From: Mytilus trossulus
Taxonomy: Eukaryota; Mollusca; Bivalvia; Mytilida; Mytilidae
Length of the DNA stretch: 64,000 nucleotides
Direction: 5' to 3'
NCBI RefSeq assembly: GCF_036588685.1
Contig: NC_086378.1
Location: 20,003,578-20,067,577, forward strand
A program made the translations under genes and the position numbers. Of this stretch, positions 14,015-25,494 are shown one piece after another. Each line of letters opens with the position of its first letter. Positions within the stretch are counted from its first letter, which is position 1. The notes under the pieces are model-generated. The model was not told the origin of the DNA and did not search any database. It was given only the letters and a program-made list of their open reading frames with translations.

Positions 14015-14446
14015 GTAATTAATGTATATTTTATTTCAAAATATAACCCATTTATTTACCTGTGTATAAGAAAAATAATAATGTCCAATGAAAAACCATA
14101 TTTTTTCATTGTGGAATAACCTTTACAAAACCACATCTATTGAATAACCTTATTTTTCAAAGTGGAATAACCCTTGAAAAGTACAACTTCTAGCAATTAA
14201 CCTCAAAAGCCTCTTTTAACTCATAGATTAATACTGAAACACCATATATATATATTTGCTTTTTTCGTTTCCATAAAATCAGTAAAAAGCTTGTATTGAA
14301 ATTAAATTTGATCTTTTTATAACTTTAATGGGAGTTTTCAAGACAAATAATATTTAACATTTATAGCATAAGACCCAAATGGTAAAAAATATAAAAATTG
14401 GGTAACTATTTTTCTTGATAATTGAAATAAATCTTATTTCATTTAG

Positions 14447-14640
14447 GCACCAAAAGCTTGCATCTGCAGAAGTCAGAGAAGGTGTCTCCTATCAAACAGG
14501 ATGTTCTCTTGATGCAGCAATATCTGATGATATTCAGTCTATTCCTGCACCAGTTATTACTCCAGAATATCTTCCTTTGGAACCAAAGACCTTGAATGAC
14601 AGTTGCATGACATACGTTGATGTTGAAACAACAGGACTTG
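14447..14640 (+). CDS. DEDDh exonuclease exon with ExoI motif
   Basis: It is bounded by ATTTAG before 14447 and GTAAGG at 14641. Its last codons read YVDVETTGLG, the ExoI motif (Asp-x-Glu) of the DEDDh family (DnaQ/TREX type), which removes nucleotides from 3' ends using two metal ions bound by these acids. Upstream is a short acidic/Pro linker. It ends with one spare base, completed by GC at 15658 to restore Gly, so the two exonuclease exons splice in frame. Confidence 0.78.
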
Positions 14641-15043
14641 GTAAGGATTACTTATTATGACAAAAGTATTTAAGATTTGAATACCTTTTTTTTGTAGATT
14701 TACTGGGGTGTAAAAGAATTGTCTGAAGTACTTTTTGGAGAAGCACAGATTTGCTTCATTCTAAAAATATGTTCACAGTAAATGCCTTTACAACCCTATA
14801 AATTACTAAAAAAAACATTCATTAATAATAACATACTATTTTGTAAGGATCATGAAAAGAATTTTTTTTCCCAGTTTTTTCTTTTATTCACCTGTGCACT
14901 TTATTGTGAAAGCCAGTGTCATCAGGAAGTTACATTTCATTTTGAAATAAAGGTTACTTTTAGAATGATGAGAGATTATTGTTAACCAATTAAAATAACG
15001 TGTTACAAATGTATAATGAAACATACATGTAATGTTATTATAT

Positions 15044-15165
15044 AGATATGAGTAGACGTGGTATGAATGCCAATGTGACAACTCTCCATCTAAGTCTTTA
15101 ACATGGAGCCTTTGCTCATACTGGACAACAAGCTATAAAGGACCCAAAAATGACTAGTTTAAAAC
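15044..15165 (+). repeat. Fragment of the same GACAACTCTCCA repeat family
   Basis: GTGGTATGAATGCCAATGTG followed by ACAACTCTCCAT matches the opening part of the 12309-12720 repeat. It lies in the intron between the two exonuclease exons. Confidence 0.5.
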
Positions 15166-15657
15166 CAATGTCATGTATATTTGAGATCTACAAAAACATT
15201 GTTTTTTTGGTGGTTTTTTTCATTGGCTTAATTTGAAAACAATTGTTTGAATTACAGAAATTTAAAGGATTCTTCTAATACAGAACTTTAATGTCAACCC
15301 AACTTTTCAAAACAGAAGTTCTTGTTAAAAATGTGGAAGGAGGGTGAAAGAACAGAGGTGGGCAACTGATCAACATAGATCACTGTGACATACATTTTAC
15401 ACTTCATCACATTTTTGCTGTATTCAATGTTCAAGTTCATATATAAGAATCTAGACTATATTTGGTAGAATCAAGCAACCTTGCATGAAGATGCATCAGG
15501 GATAGATGGTCAGCTTCAAATCTAAATTGGGTTGCTGTTACTGACATTTGATGCTTCTAAACTCATGACAATATTTTAAAAAAGGTGGTAACTAATGCTA
15601 AATGAATTTGTTTAACAGGTAACTTTGAACCTCTAGATTATATTGTTTTTATTTCAG

Positions 15658-16463
15658 GCAGAGATTCTCACATAATACAGTTGTCTGCTGTCAACAGCCA
15701 AAACACTAAATTCAATAGATACATAAAACCAGCTAGACCAATATTACCCCAAGCCTCAGAAGTGACTGGTTTGAAGTTTCAAAATGGGAAAATGTAACAT
15801 GACGATAGAGAAGTTCAGAGTATTGGAATTTCTAATGCCTTAACAGCTTTTATTCTCTTTCTGAAAGAAATTCATAACACCGTACTTGTTGGGCATAACT
15901 CCAAAATTTTTGATGTTCCAATATTAATTAATGCACTTGAAAAAAATGGTCTACTTAATAACTTTATGTCATCAGTGAAAGGATTTATTGACACATTTCC
16001 TCTTTTCAAAGAGTGTATACCAAATCAACCGTCATATTCACAGCCAAAAATTTATAACACTTTATTTGGTGAACTGTATAGCGCTCATGATTCAATGGAA
16101 GATGTTGTTGCTCTACGTCGCTTATTTGAGAAAATATCGCCTAGTCTTGTATTGAAATCCAAATTCTCTGGCACTTATGAATCTGTAATGCAGTTGTATC
16201 AACACAGAAACTGTACAAAAGGTTTGCTTACAACACTGAGACCTCTAACAAATAGCAAAACTATAACGAACTGTTTGGCAACGAAAATTGCTAGCAGTGG
16301 ATTAGGTCTAAGCCATCTTAAACTGGCACATAAAAGAGACCGACAACAAGGAATAGAGAATCTATTTACAGAACTATGTGGACATCCATCAAAAGCTCGT
16401 GTTACAAAGTCAAAAAAAATAATACAGGCAACATCAACCTATCTGAATGACTTGGAGGAATGA
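15658..16463 (+). CDS. DEDDh exonuclease main exon, with in-frame stop
   Basis: It starts after TTTCAG and begins RDSHIIQLSAV, continuing ExoI. An in-frame TAA lies at 15795-15797. Beyond it the same frame gives LVGHNSKIFDVPIL (ExoII, Asp in FD) near 15885 and AHDSMEDVVAL (ExoIII, His and Asp of the h-type family) near 16083, then an open C-terminal region to TGA at 16461-16463. All four acidic positions and the His are present, so only the stop obviously disables it. An open post-stop start exists at Met 15966, but it lacks ExoI and ExoII. Either a recent pseudogene or one substitution or assembly error from intact. Confidence 0.75.
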
Positions 16464-17722
16464 ATTGTAATATACACATGTAGATAAAGTTTTATTGACA
16501 AAATAGACTACTAAGCAAAGCTGCTTTATTTTTTATTTATGGTTGATTTTTTTTACTATATATCAAAATTTATATGAAAAAAAAGAAATTGTAATTCGAG
16601 TATAAAGGGTGGTGTCATAAAATAATGACCCCTTAAAGGCAGGAAAATATATCCTATCATATGGGTAATAAGGGTACTTTTTTTTTTAACTTTACAAATC
16701 TACTGTACACTACTTATGCTGTACATAAAAGAATATGATTGCAGACCAAAAGTGTAAAGGGAAGATAACCAATGTTACATCTCTAAAAGGGGGTTATACT
16801 CTGTCTCATTCCTAATTTATATAGTTAAAAGGGGGGGGGGGCTTTTTTATCTGCATCTTAGGCAAATACCATTCAAATACCAAAGAATGTCCTGCTGGAT
16901 CTTTCTTGCCTAACATATACTTTTTTTCTGTCTTTAGAAAATATCCAAAAAAAAATCATACATCAAGTAAAGCAGAATTATACAAACATTTACAAGGAAA
17001 TGTTTGAATATTCAGATTTAAAATTATTTCTTTGGACAAAGATAGAAATATAATATTTTATTCCCAATAATTTGGACATAAGTTTTCTAAAAATAAAAAA
17101 TTAAAAACAAAATAGTGAAAAGTACGGGAAAAATTTCCCTCCAAATTTCCACTATATAACCAGTCAAAAAATTCCTGCCATCTTTTGGCTTGAGTTGATA
17201 TTTTAGGTTTACTAAATTTATCCTTAGGGCAAAGTAACCACAATTTATAGGTAAAATCTTTTATACTTCTATTATGTACTGTCTTCTGCAGCATTATTAG
17301 GTGGGCAAGCTCATCATAATTTGAGAAGGTAAAGTTATATTTTTTCTGTTATTGTAACTTTTTTTCCAAATCATGTACCCATACTTTTTTTTCTGTAATA
17401 ATTTAACTTACTGTAAAGGCTTTAATATGATAACAAAAAAAAAGTAGATTAATTATTCCAAATTATATTTTATGTCATTTATATAGGCCATGGTTGTTAT
17501 AAAATCAGTGAAAATTTAGTAAATTTGGAAATTCTGGAATATCTTATTTGAACAAGTTTGTGTAATCTCATATTATTTTGTTATTTACCTGATGCTGATG
17601 TTGTTGACATGTGAATACTACCAATAAATTAATTTCCAACAAATGCATTTACTCTTTTTTGTTGAATTATACCCTAATATCCTTCTTATGAGAATATACA
17701 CAAATATGGTATATTCAGAGGT

Positions 17723-17738
17723 CGTTGCCATGGCAACG
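17723..17738. promoter_or_regulatory. Perfect RFX X-box-like palindrome
   Basis: CGTTGCCATGGCAACG is a 16-bp perfect palindrome containing GTTGCCATGGCAAC, the symmetrical consensus for RFX transcription factors. It lies 112 bp inside the right end of the transposon. Binding is inferred from the motif only. Confidence 0.35.
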
Positions 17739-17833
17739 GTGTCATGTACATGCCAATTTTATTTTATTTTTCTGACAATGGATATTGTCCCTTTGAGTAC
17801 ATACCCTTTCTATGTTACTTTAATTATTATTTT

Positions 17834-17850
17834 GTCAGGTTCATATCACC
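17834..17850 (-). repeat. Right terminal inverted repeat of the 10.7-kb transposon
   Basis: GTCAGGTTCATATCACC is the inverted partner of 7145-7161. It is followed by TCAA (17851-17854), read here as a mutated TTAA target duplication, after which the satellite unit continues. Confidence 0.85.
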
Positions 17851-20800
17851 TCAAAAGGGTAAGGCGTGACGCAAATGTCTTGATTCATTGTTCCGCTTTC
17901 AAGATGGTGAGTTTTCCTTTATTAGCAAACTCCGCATGTCTTTCATTACTGATTGGATATGCCTTGTTATTTAAATAAAACATTGTTGTGCAAATAACTA
18001 AAGAACAATCTGTGCTTCAATATGAAAATATTTACTAGTGCGTATAAGCAATTAAGTATCTATATACTACACTGTTATATTAGTAAAATGCTTATCATTG
18101 AAGGCAACATTATGTTTTATATTAAAGCAGGTTAAAGTTCATGCAACTAAAATTGATAAACATAAGTTGGTATTTGCCTTACGGTTAATAATGTTTTGAT
18201 CAATTAAAGGGACCTTTGGGTGAATGAAATAAGTAAATATGGGACCTTTGGGCGAATTCAAAAATAAAAAAGTAGTTTCTTCATCGGAATTATTTCTTTC
18301 TAATATTCTATTTAATTATTAGTATTGTATCAAAAAAGGACAATAATATTTTCTTTGTTATTTAAGGTAACTTTGTGTCTTTATGTTTAGAACACCACTT
18401 TCATATGAACTTTCTTCTTAAAAGGGTACGGCGTAAGGCAAATATCTAGATTCATTGTTCCGCTTTCAAGATGGTGAGTTTTCCTTTATTAGCAAACTCT
18501 GCATGTCTTTCATTAGTGATTGGATATGCCTTCTTATTTAAATAAAACATTTTTGTGTAAATAACGAAAGAAAAATATATGCTTCAATATGAAAATATAT
18601 TCTATTGCGTATAAGCAATTAATTATCTATTTACCACACAATTATATTAGTTAAATGCTAATCATTAATGGCTGCATTATGTTTTATATTAAAGAATGTT
18701 AAAGTTATTGCAACTAAAATTGATAAACATAAGTTGGTCTTTGCCGTAAGGATGATATTTTTTTGATAAATAAAAGGGACCTTTGGGTGAATAAAAAAGG
18801 TAAATATGGGACCTTTTGGGCGAATTCAAAAATAAAAAAATAGTTTCTTCATCGGAATTATTTCTTTCCAATATTCTATTTAATTATTAGTATTGTATCA
18901 AAAAAGGACAATAATATGTTCTACATTTGTTACTTGTTATTTAAGGTAACTTTGTGTCTTTATTTTCCGAACACCACTTTCATATCAGCTTTCTTCTTAA
19001 AAGGGTACAGCGTAAGACAAATATCTTGATCCATTTTTCCGCTTTCAAGATAGTGAGTTTTCCTTTATTACCAAACTATGCATGTCTTTCACTACTGATT
19101 GGATATGCCTTGTTATTTAAATAAAGCATTTTTGAGTAAATAACTAAAGAACAATCTATGCTTCAATATGAAAATATTTTCTTGTGCGTATAAGCAATTA
19201 ATCTATATACTACACTGTTATATTAGTAAAATGCTTATCATTGAAGGCAGCATTATGTTTTATATTAAAGAAGGTTTAAGTTATTGCAACTAAAATTGAT
19301 AAACATAAGTTGGTATTTGCCTTAAGGTTGATAATGTTTTGATCAATTAAAGGGACCTTTGGGTGAATAAAATAAGTAAAAATGGGACCTTTGGGCGAAT
19401 TCAAAAATAAAAAAAAGTTTCTTCATCGTAATTATTTCTTTCCAATATTATATTTAATTATTAGTATTGTATCAAAAAAGGACGATAATATTTTCTTAAT
19501 TTGTCACTTGTTATTTAAGGTAACTTTGTGTCTTTATTTTTCGAACACCACTTTCATATGAACTTTCTTCTTAAAAGGGTACGGCGTAAGGCAAATATCT
19601 AGATTCATTTTTCCGCTTTCAAGATGGTGAGTTTTCCTATATTAGCAAACTCTGCATGTCTTTCATTACTGATTGGGTATGCCTTTTTATTTAAATAAAA
19701 CATTTTTGTGTAAATAAATAAAGAACAAGCTATGCTTCAATATGAAAATATATTCTAATGCGTATAAGCAAGTAATTATCTATGAACTTCACTATTATAT
19801 TCGTAAAATGCTTATCATTAATGACAGCATTATGCTTTATATCAAAGAAGGTTAAATGTCATGCTACAAAAAATCATAAACGTAAGTTGGTCATTACCTT
19901 AAGGTTTGCAGTTTTTTTATAAATAAAAGGGACCTTTGGGTGAATAAAAATATGTAAATATGGGACCTTTTGGGCGAATTCAAAAATAAAAAATAGTTTC
20001 TTCATCGGAATTATTTCTTTCCGATATTTTGTTTAATTATTAATGTTGTATCAAAAAAGGACAATAATATGTTCTTCATTTGTCACTTGTTATTTAAGGT
20101 AACTTTGTGTCTTTATTTTTCCAACACCACCTTCATATGACCTTTCTTCTTAAAAGGGTAAGGCGTGAGGCAAATGTCTTGATTCATTGTTCCGTTTTCA
20201 AGAATGTGAGTTTTCCTTCATTAGCAAACTCTGCATGTCTTTCATTACTGATTGGATATGCCTTGTTATTTAAATAAAACATTTTTGTGTAAATAACTAA
20301 AGAACAATTTATGCTTCAATATGAAAATATTTTCTAGTACGGATAAGCAATTAATTATCTATATACTACACTGTTATATTAGTTAAATGCTTACCATTAA
20401 TGACAGCATTATGTTTTATATTAAAGAAGGTTAAAGTTCATGCAACTAAAATTGATAAACATAAGTTGGTATTTGCCTTAAGGTTGATTCTTTTTTGTTC
20501 AATAAAAGGGACCGTTGGGTGAATAAAATAAGTAAATATAGGACCTTTGGGCGAATTCAAAAATAAAAAAAGTTTCTTCATCGGAATTATTTCTTTCCAA
20601 TATTCTATTTAATTATTAGTTTTGTATCAAAAAAGGACAATAACATGTTCTTCATTTGTCACTTGATATTTAAGGTAACTTTGTGTCTTTATTTTTCGAA
20701 CACCACTTTCATATGACCCTTCTTCTTGAAAGGGTGTGGCGTGAGGCAAATATTTTGATTCATTGTTCCGCTTTCAAGATGGTCAGTTTTCCTTAATTAG

Positions 20801-22697
20801 CAAACTCTCCATGTTTTCTATTTCTAATCGGATATGACTTTGTATTTAAATACAACATTTTTGTGTAAATAACTTAAGAACAATCTATGCTTCAATATGA
20901 AAACATATTTTAGTGCGTATAAGCAATTAATTTTCTTCATACTACACTATTATATTAGTAAAATGCTTATCATAAATGTCAGCATTATGCTTTATATTAA
21001 AGAAAGTAAAATGTCATGCTACAAAAATTCATAAACATAATTTGGTCTTTACCTTAAGGTTTGTTGTTTTTTGATAAATAAAAGGTCTTTCACTACTGAT
21101 TGGATTTGCCTTGTTATTTAAATAAAGCATTTTTGAGTAAATAACTAAAGAACAATCTATGCTTCAATATGAAAATATTTTCTAGTGCGTATAAGCAATT
21201 AATTATCTATATACTACACTGTTATATTAGTAAAATGCTTATCATTGAAGGCAGCATTATGTTTTATATTAAAAAAGGTTTAAGTTATTGCAACTAAAAT
21301 TGATAAACATAAGTTGGTATTTGCCTTAAGGTTGATAATGTTTCGATCAATTAAAGGGACCTTTGGGTGAATAAAATAAGTAAATGTGGGACCTTTGGGC
21401 GGATTCAAAAAAAAAAATAGTTTCTTCATCGGAATTATTTCTTTCCAATATTCTATTTAATTATTAGTATTGTATAAAAAAAGTGACAATTATATGTTCT
21501 TCATTTGTCACTTGTTATTCAAGGTAACTTTGTGTCTTTTTTTTCCGAACACCACCTTCATATGACCTTTCTTTTTAAAAGGGTAAGGCGTGAAACAAAT
21601 GTCTTGATTCATTGTTCCGCTTTTAAGATGGTGAGTTTTTCCTTATTAGCAAACTCTGCATGTCTTTCATTACTGATTGGATATGACTTGTTATTTAAAT
21701 AAAACATTTTTGTGTAAATAACTAAAGAACAATCTATGCTTCAATATGAAAATATTTTCTAGTGCGTATAAGCAATTAACTGTCTATATACTACACTGTT
21801 ATATTAATAAAATGCTTATCATTAATGGCAGCATTATGCTTTATATGAAAGAAGGTTAAAATTCATGCAACTAAGATTGATAAACATAAGTTGGTCTTTG
21901 CCTTAAGGTTGATAATTGTTTGATAAATAAAAGGGACCTTTGGGTGAATAAAATAAGTAAATATGGGACCTTTGGGCGAATTCAAAAATAAAAATAGTTT
22001 CTTCATCGGAGTTATTTCTTTCCAATATTTTATTCAATAATTAGTATTGTATCAAGAAAGGACAATAATATGTTCTTCATTTGTCACTTGTTATTTAAGG
22101 TAACGTTGTGTCTTTTTTTTTCGCACACAAACTTTATATAACCTTTCTTCTTAAAAGGGTAAGGCGTAAGACAAATTTCTTGATTAATTGTTCCGCTTTC
22201 AAGATGTTGAGTTTTCCTTAATAAGCAAAATGTCCATGTTTTCCATTTCTAATCGGATGTGCCTTTGTATTTAAATGCAACATTTTTGTGTAAATAACTT
22301 ATGAACAATATATGCTTCAATATGAAAATATATTCTAGTGCGTATAAGCAATTAATTATCTATATAATACACTACTATATTAGTAAAATGCTTATCATTA
22401 ATGACAGCATTATGCTTTATATTAAAGAAGGTTAGATGTCATGCTTCAAAAATTCATAAACATAAGTTGGTCTTTACCTTAAGGTTGAAGTTTTTTTTAT
22501 AAATAAAAGGTATCTTTGGTTGAAAAAAAATAAGTAAATATGGGACCTTTGGGCGAATTCAAAAAATAAAAAGTAGTTTCTTCATCGGAAATATTTCTTT
22601 CCAATATACTACTTAATTATTAGTATTGTATAAAAAAAAATGACAATAATATGTTCTTCATTTGTCACTTGTCATTTAAGGTAACTTTGTGTCTTTT
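17851..22697. repeat. Satellite array, about 580-bp unit (right block, about 8 copies)
   Basis: The satellite resumes mid-unit at 17851. The GGGACCTTTGGGCGAATT mark recurs near 18238, 18806, 19382, 19958, 20538, 21387, 21961 and 22538. The 20538-21387 interval is about 850 bp because a unit is broken at about 21085, where AAATAAAAGG jumps to TCTTTCACTACTG. The array stops abruptly at about 22697 after GTAACTTTGTGTC. Apart from the 10.7-kb insertion it is one array with 1-7144. Confidence 0.93.
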
Positions 22698-23286
22698 GTG
22701 TCAGTTGCAGTGATAACAACAATAAATTTGTTCAGAAAGTATATTTTTGTTTTAGATAATTATGTTACTTTTTAACAGCTACTAGTATGAATAATGCATA
22801 AGATCATGACCATATTAACATTTCCTTAGTAGTTATTTCCCAATGTTATATGAATATCAATTAACCTGAAGCAGTTAAATATGAATATTCATGAACTGAA
22901 AGCAGTTTTTTGTACCTAATTTAAATATTTCGTAAAAAAAAAATGCTAACGAACTGCCTAAAACAGCTAAGAAACTGCTTTGAACTGCCAGAATAACTGT
23001 GAAGGTTTAGAAAAACTGCTATTTTTTTATATGAAGTAACTGGTTAATTTTGAAAGGTTAACAACTACCAAGCATCAGAAACTGCTAAATTTCTGAACTG
23101 GGAAGGCTAAAAAACTGCCAAGAAACTGCCTTTAACTTTGACTTGGGATATGTTATTAGATTTCAAACATATACATGTAACACTTTGACATACGCTTGGT
23201 TCAAATAAGTGCAGCAATTTTGCAATTTCGAAATGAATTTAGTGAGTGGTTTAGTATTTTTTGATTGGAAGTATTTATGTAAATTT
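22698..23286. other. Gene-free stretch with AACTGC motif cluster
   Basis: No gene is seen. Between about 22870 and 23130 the hexamer AACTGC or its complement occurs about nine times, often as AAACTGCC or AAACTGCT. It looks like a decayed short-period repeat. Confidence 0.45.
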
Positions 23287-24017
23287 CTAATACCCCGTTT
23301 ACACTTGTAAAAGAGATCAATCTTTCTTGAGATCGATCTTTTTTGAGACCGATTCTTAGTCTAATGTAAATGGGAAAGATCGATCTTTAATCGGACTAAA
23401 AAAGATTTGAATCGATCTTTCTTCAAGTGTAAACGCTAAGATCGATCGCAATCGATCGTGATCGAGCTTTCTTCAAGTGAATGTTCTATTTGGATATGAA
23501 AATAAATCTGTGCATGTTCGGTGGCAAAAACACACGTGTTTAAAAACGATGAATGGGAAATGATTCCGCCGTTTTTGGATCATTCTTCTGAACCGATATA
23601 TTCTAGTTCTTTGCTGCAAATCCTTATCTTCAAAGGCATTGACAGTTTGTTTTTAAGTGATAGTCTTCTCGCATTTCTTTGTTTAATAACTTGTGACTTG
23701 TGAACCAAAAAGATAATTGATAACTGCATACGAAATTCCAATGATCCAACTATTTTCTCCATAATTTTGCAGTGTGTGATAGTCCGCGCGAAATGCGCTC
23801 GTTATTATTCAATTCTATTTTTACGATTATTTGTTTACGAAATGTAAAGTAATCAGATCAGACCGGTTCTGTTTATGATGCAGTGTAAACGCACTAGATT
23901 AAATAAGATCGATCTCGATCGATCTTGCTTTTGCAAATGTAAACGCGAACTGGTCTTTTTAAGGTCGATTCAAATAAAGATCAGTTCAATTTCGTACAAT
24001 TGTAAACGGGGTCTAAT
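23287..24017. mobile_element. 721-bp TIR element with 5-bp target duplication CTAAT
   Basis: The element (23292-24012) starts ACCCCGTTTACACTTGTA and ends with the inverse of ACCCCGTTTACAATTGTA, and both sides are flanked by CTAAT. The two subterminal regions are packed with AAGATCGATC-type palindromes and GTAAACGC motifs, while the middle (about 23480-23870) is ordinary. There is no coding capacity: the short ORFs inside overlap on opposite strands and lack recognisable domains. It is a MITE-like non-autonomous DNA transposon whose superfamily I cannot name. Confidence 0.78.
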
Positions 24018-25264
24018 ATTTTAAAGAAGACGTGTTTCGTGTAGTATGTGTTCCGTGACACAAATTCAATGTTGAATCAAATGCTTATTATAAATATTAT
24101 ACTTGTTGCTTTCAAATTTAATCAATACTGAATGGTAATAACTGAGGACAATCAATAACAAGCTTTTATAGCCGACCATATGGTATGGTTTTTTTTCTCA
24201 TTGTTAAAGGCCGTACGGTTGTCTTTAATTGCTACATCCACTTCATTTGAACTTTGATGGATATTTTTTTTCGTTGGCAATCATACCACATCTCCTTATT
24301 TTTATTTTGTTTTGTATCCATATTGTTTTAAAATAAAACATGAAGTTGTTAATTCTTTTTTGCTTGTTTTGCTTATTTTCATTTTAATTTTTCGTTTAAT
24401 CATTTTGACTTTTCTTTTTCGTCTTGTTGTGGTTTTTTTTACTTTTGGAAAAAGGGGGAATAGTTTATTTTTTCAATTTTTTTTTACAAAACGTGGACTG
24501 TTTGAATTCAATTATAATAATATATTTTTTCTTTAAAGGAAAGTATTAATTGGTTGAGTAAATAAATTATTTATACTTAACTCTTACTATTGCATTACAG
24601 TTTTTATTAAGTTATGTGAATTCAAGTGTACAGAATATTCTGCAAAGTAACCCAAACTATTTTTTATAAACAAAGGGAATTAACCCTTATATGACAATAT
24701 TTCATGAAGTAAGTTTTCGAGCGTTCTTTGTCGTATTTGTGCATGGAAGTAAATATGTATTCGAATTTATAATCTGATTAATTGACAACAATGGATCGTG
24801 AATAACGCAACCATTACGTTCGTCAGTATATTTATTTTAGCAGAAATTGAAAGTTTAACTAACTGCATGATGATGTGAACAGTGAATAAATCTAACGTTA
24901 CGGCGCTTTTTGGTTCTTTTAATGCTGGACCTTGCCGCCTTTGACGCACTGGCGCCTCGTCAATTCGTAACACATTTACCTAAACTGGACATTGTTGTAA
25001 AGATGATATGTTGTAGATTGCGTGGAGCGATGGATCTGTAACGTGTAACCAGGCGTTAATATCCCAAACGTCCGTTCCAGTCAATACTTGGATCCAAGTT
25101 GTCCACAAACAATACGGTAATGCTAAAAACTACAACTATCTAAATTACACATTGACTCTTTGTCGATATAAAGTAACAATGGACAATTATATATATACAA
25201 ATATAATACAATAAACCAGCCTGTCCTCAAGATGGGACGATGTGTCACTGATAGACAGTATGGC
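24018..25264. other. Gene-free AT-rich stretch
   Basis: T-rich from 24170 to 24540, then mixed sequence with a slightly GC-richer patch near 24890-25090. I see no exon with recognisable domains and no RNA gene. Confidence 0.4.
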
Positions 25265-25494
25265 TGGTACAGCTTGTCCTCCGGAAGGGACAGTCTGTCA
25301 ATACAAGACAGAGCGGTCTGGTACAACTTGTCCTCCCAGTGGGACAACCTGTCACTACCAGACAGTGCGGGCTGGAACAACTTGTCCTCCGAATGGGACA
25401 ACCTGCCACTACCAGACAGTGCGGGCTGGAACAACCTGTCACTACCAGACAAGGCGGGCTGGTACAGCCTGTCCTCCGAGTTGGACAGTCTGCC
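25265..25494. repeat. 54-bp minisatellite
   Basis: Units start at 25265, 25319 and 25373 (54 bp each), followed by a shortened 33-bp unit at 25427 and a partial one at 25460. Shared pieces are ACTTGTCCTCC, GGGACAACCTG, CACTACCAGACA and GTGCGGGCTGG. Since 54 is a multiple of three, several frames on both strands stay open and yield Cys/Thr- or Ser/Leu-rich peptides; none has a convincing start or context. Confidence 0.8.

Larger units (their letters stand above)
7412..16463 (+). pseudogene. Decayed transposase-DEDDh exonuclease gene
   Basis: Five exon-like blocks lie in order inside the transposon: a basic N-terminal block (7412-7529), a transposase catalytic-region fragment (13008-13087), a basic linker (13875-14014) and two exonuclease exons (14447-14640, 15658-16463). 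The last three join in consistent phase through GT/AG sites. The joins 7529/13008 and 13087/13875 are out of phase, and I find no exons for the bulk of the transposase, so that part is deleted or unrecognisable. An in-frame TAA at 15795-15797 breaks the exonuclease, yet the frame stays open for about 220 codons afterwards. From memory, bivalve and cnidarian proteins of this type carry a Mutator-like transposase domain; the fused exonuclease is what this locus shows directly. Probably non-functional. Confidence 0.75.
7145..17850 (+). mobile_element. 10.7-kb TIR DNA transposon inserted in the satellite (Kolobok/Mutator-like)
   Basis: The 580-bp satellite breaks at 7144 after CTTCTTAA and resumes at 17851 with TCAAAAGGGT, the same point in the unit. 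The intervening segment begins GGAGATATGAACCTGAC and ends with the inverse of GGTGATATGAACCTGAC, a 17-bp terminal inverted repeat with one mismatch. The left flank is TTAA and the right flank TCAA, consistent with a TTAA target duplication with one later substitution. TTAA duplications are known for the piggyBac and Kolobok superfamilies. Inside are exons of a Mutator/Kolobok-like transposase joined to a DEDDh exonuclease, which suits Kolobok better than piggyBac; that assignment is inference. The copy is decayed: the transposase middle is missing, the exonuclease has a stop, and other repeats are nested in it. Confidence 0.82.

Noticed and set aside
23521..23762. Two 60-residue ORFs on opposite strands inside the 721-bp TIR element
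   Set aside because: Overlapping chance ORFs without domains; the element looks non-autonomous.
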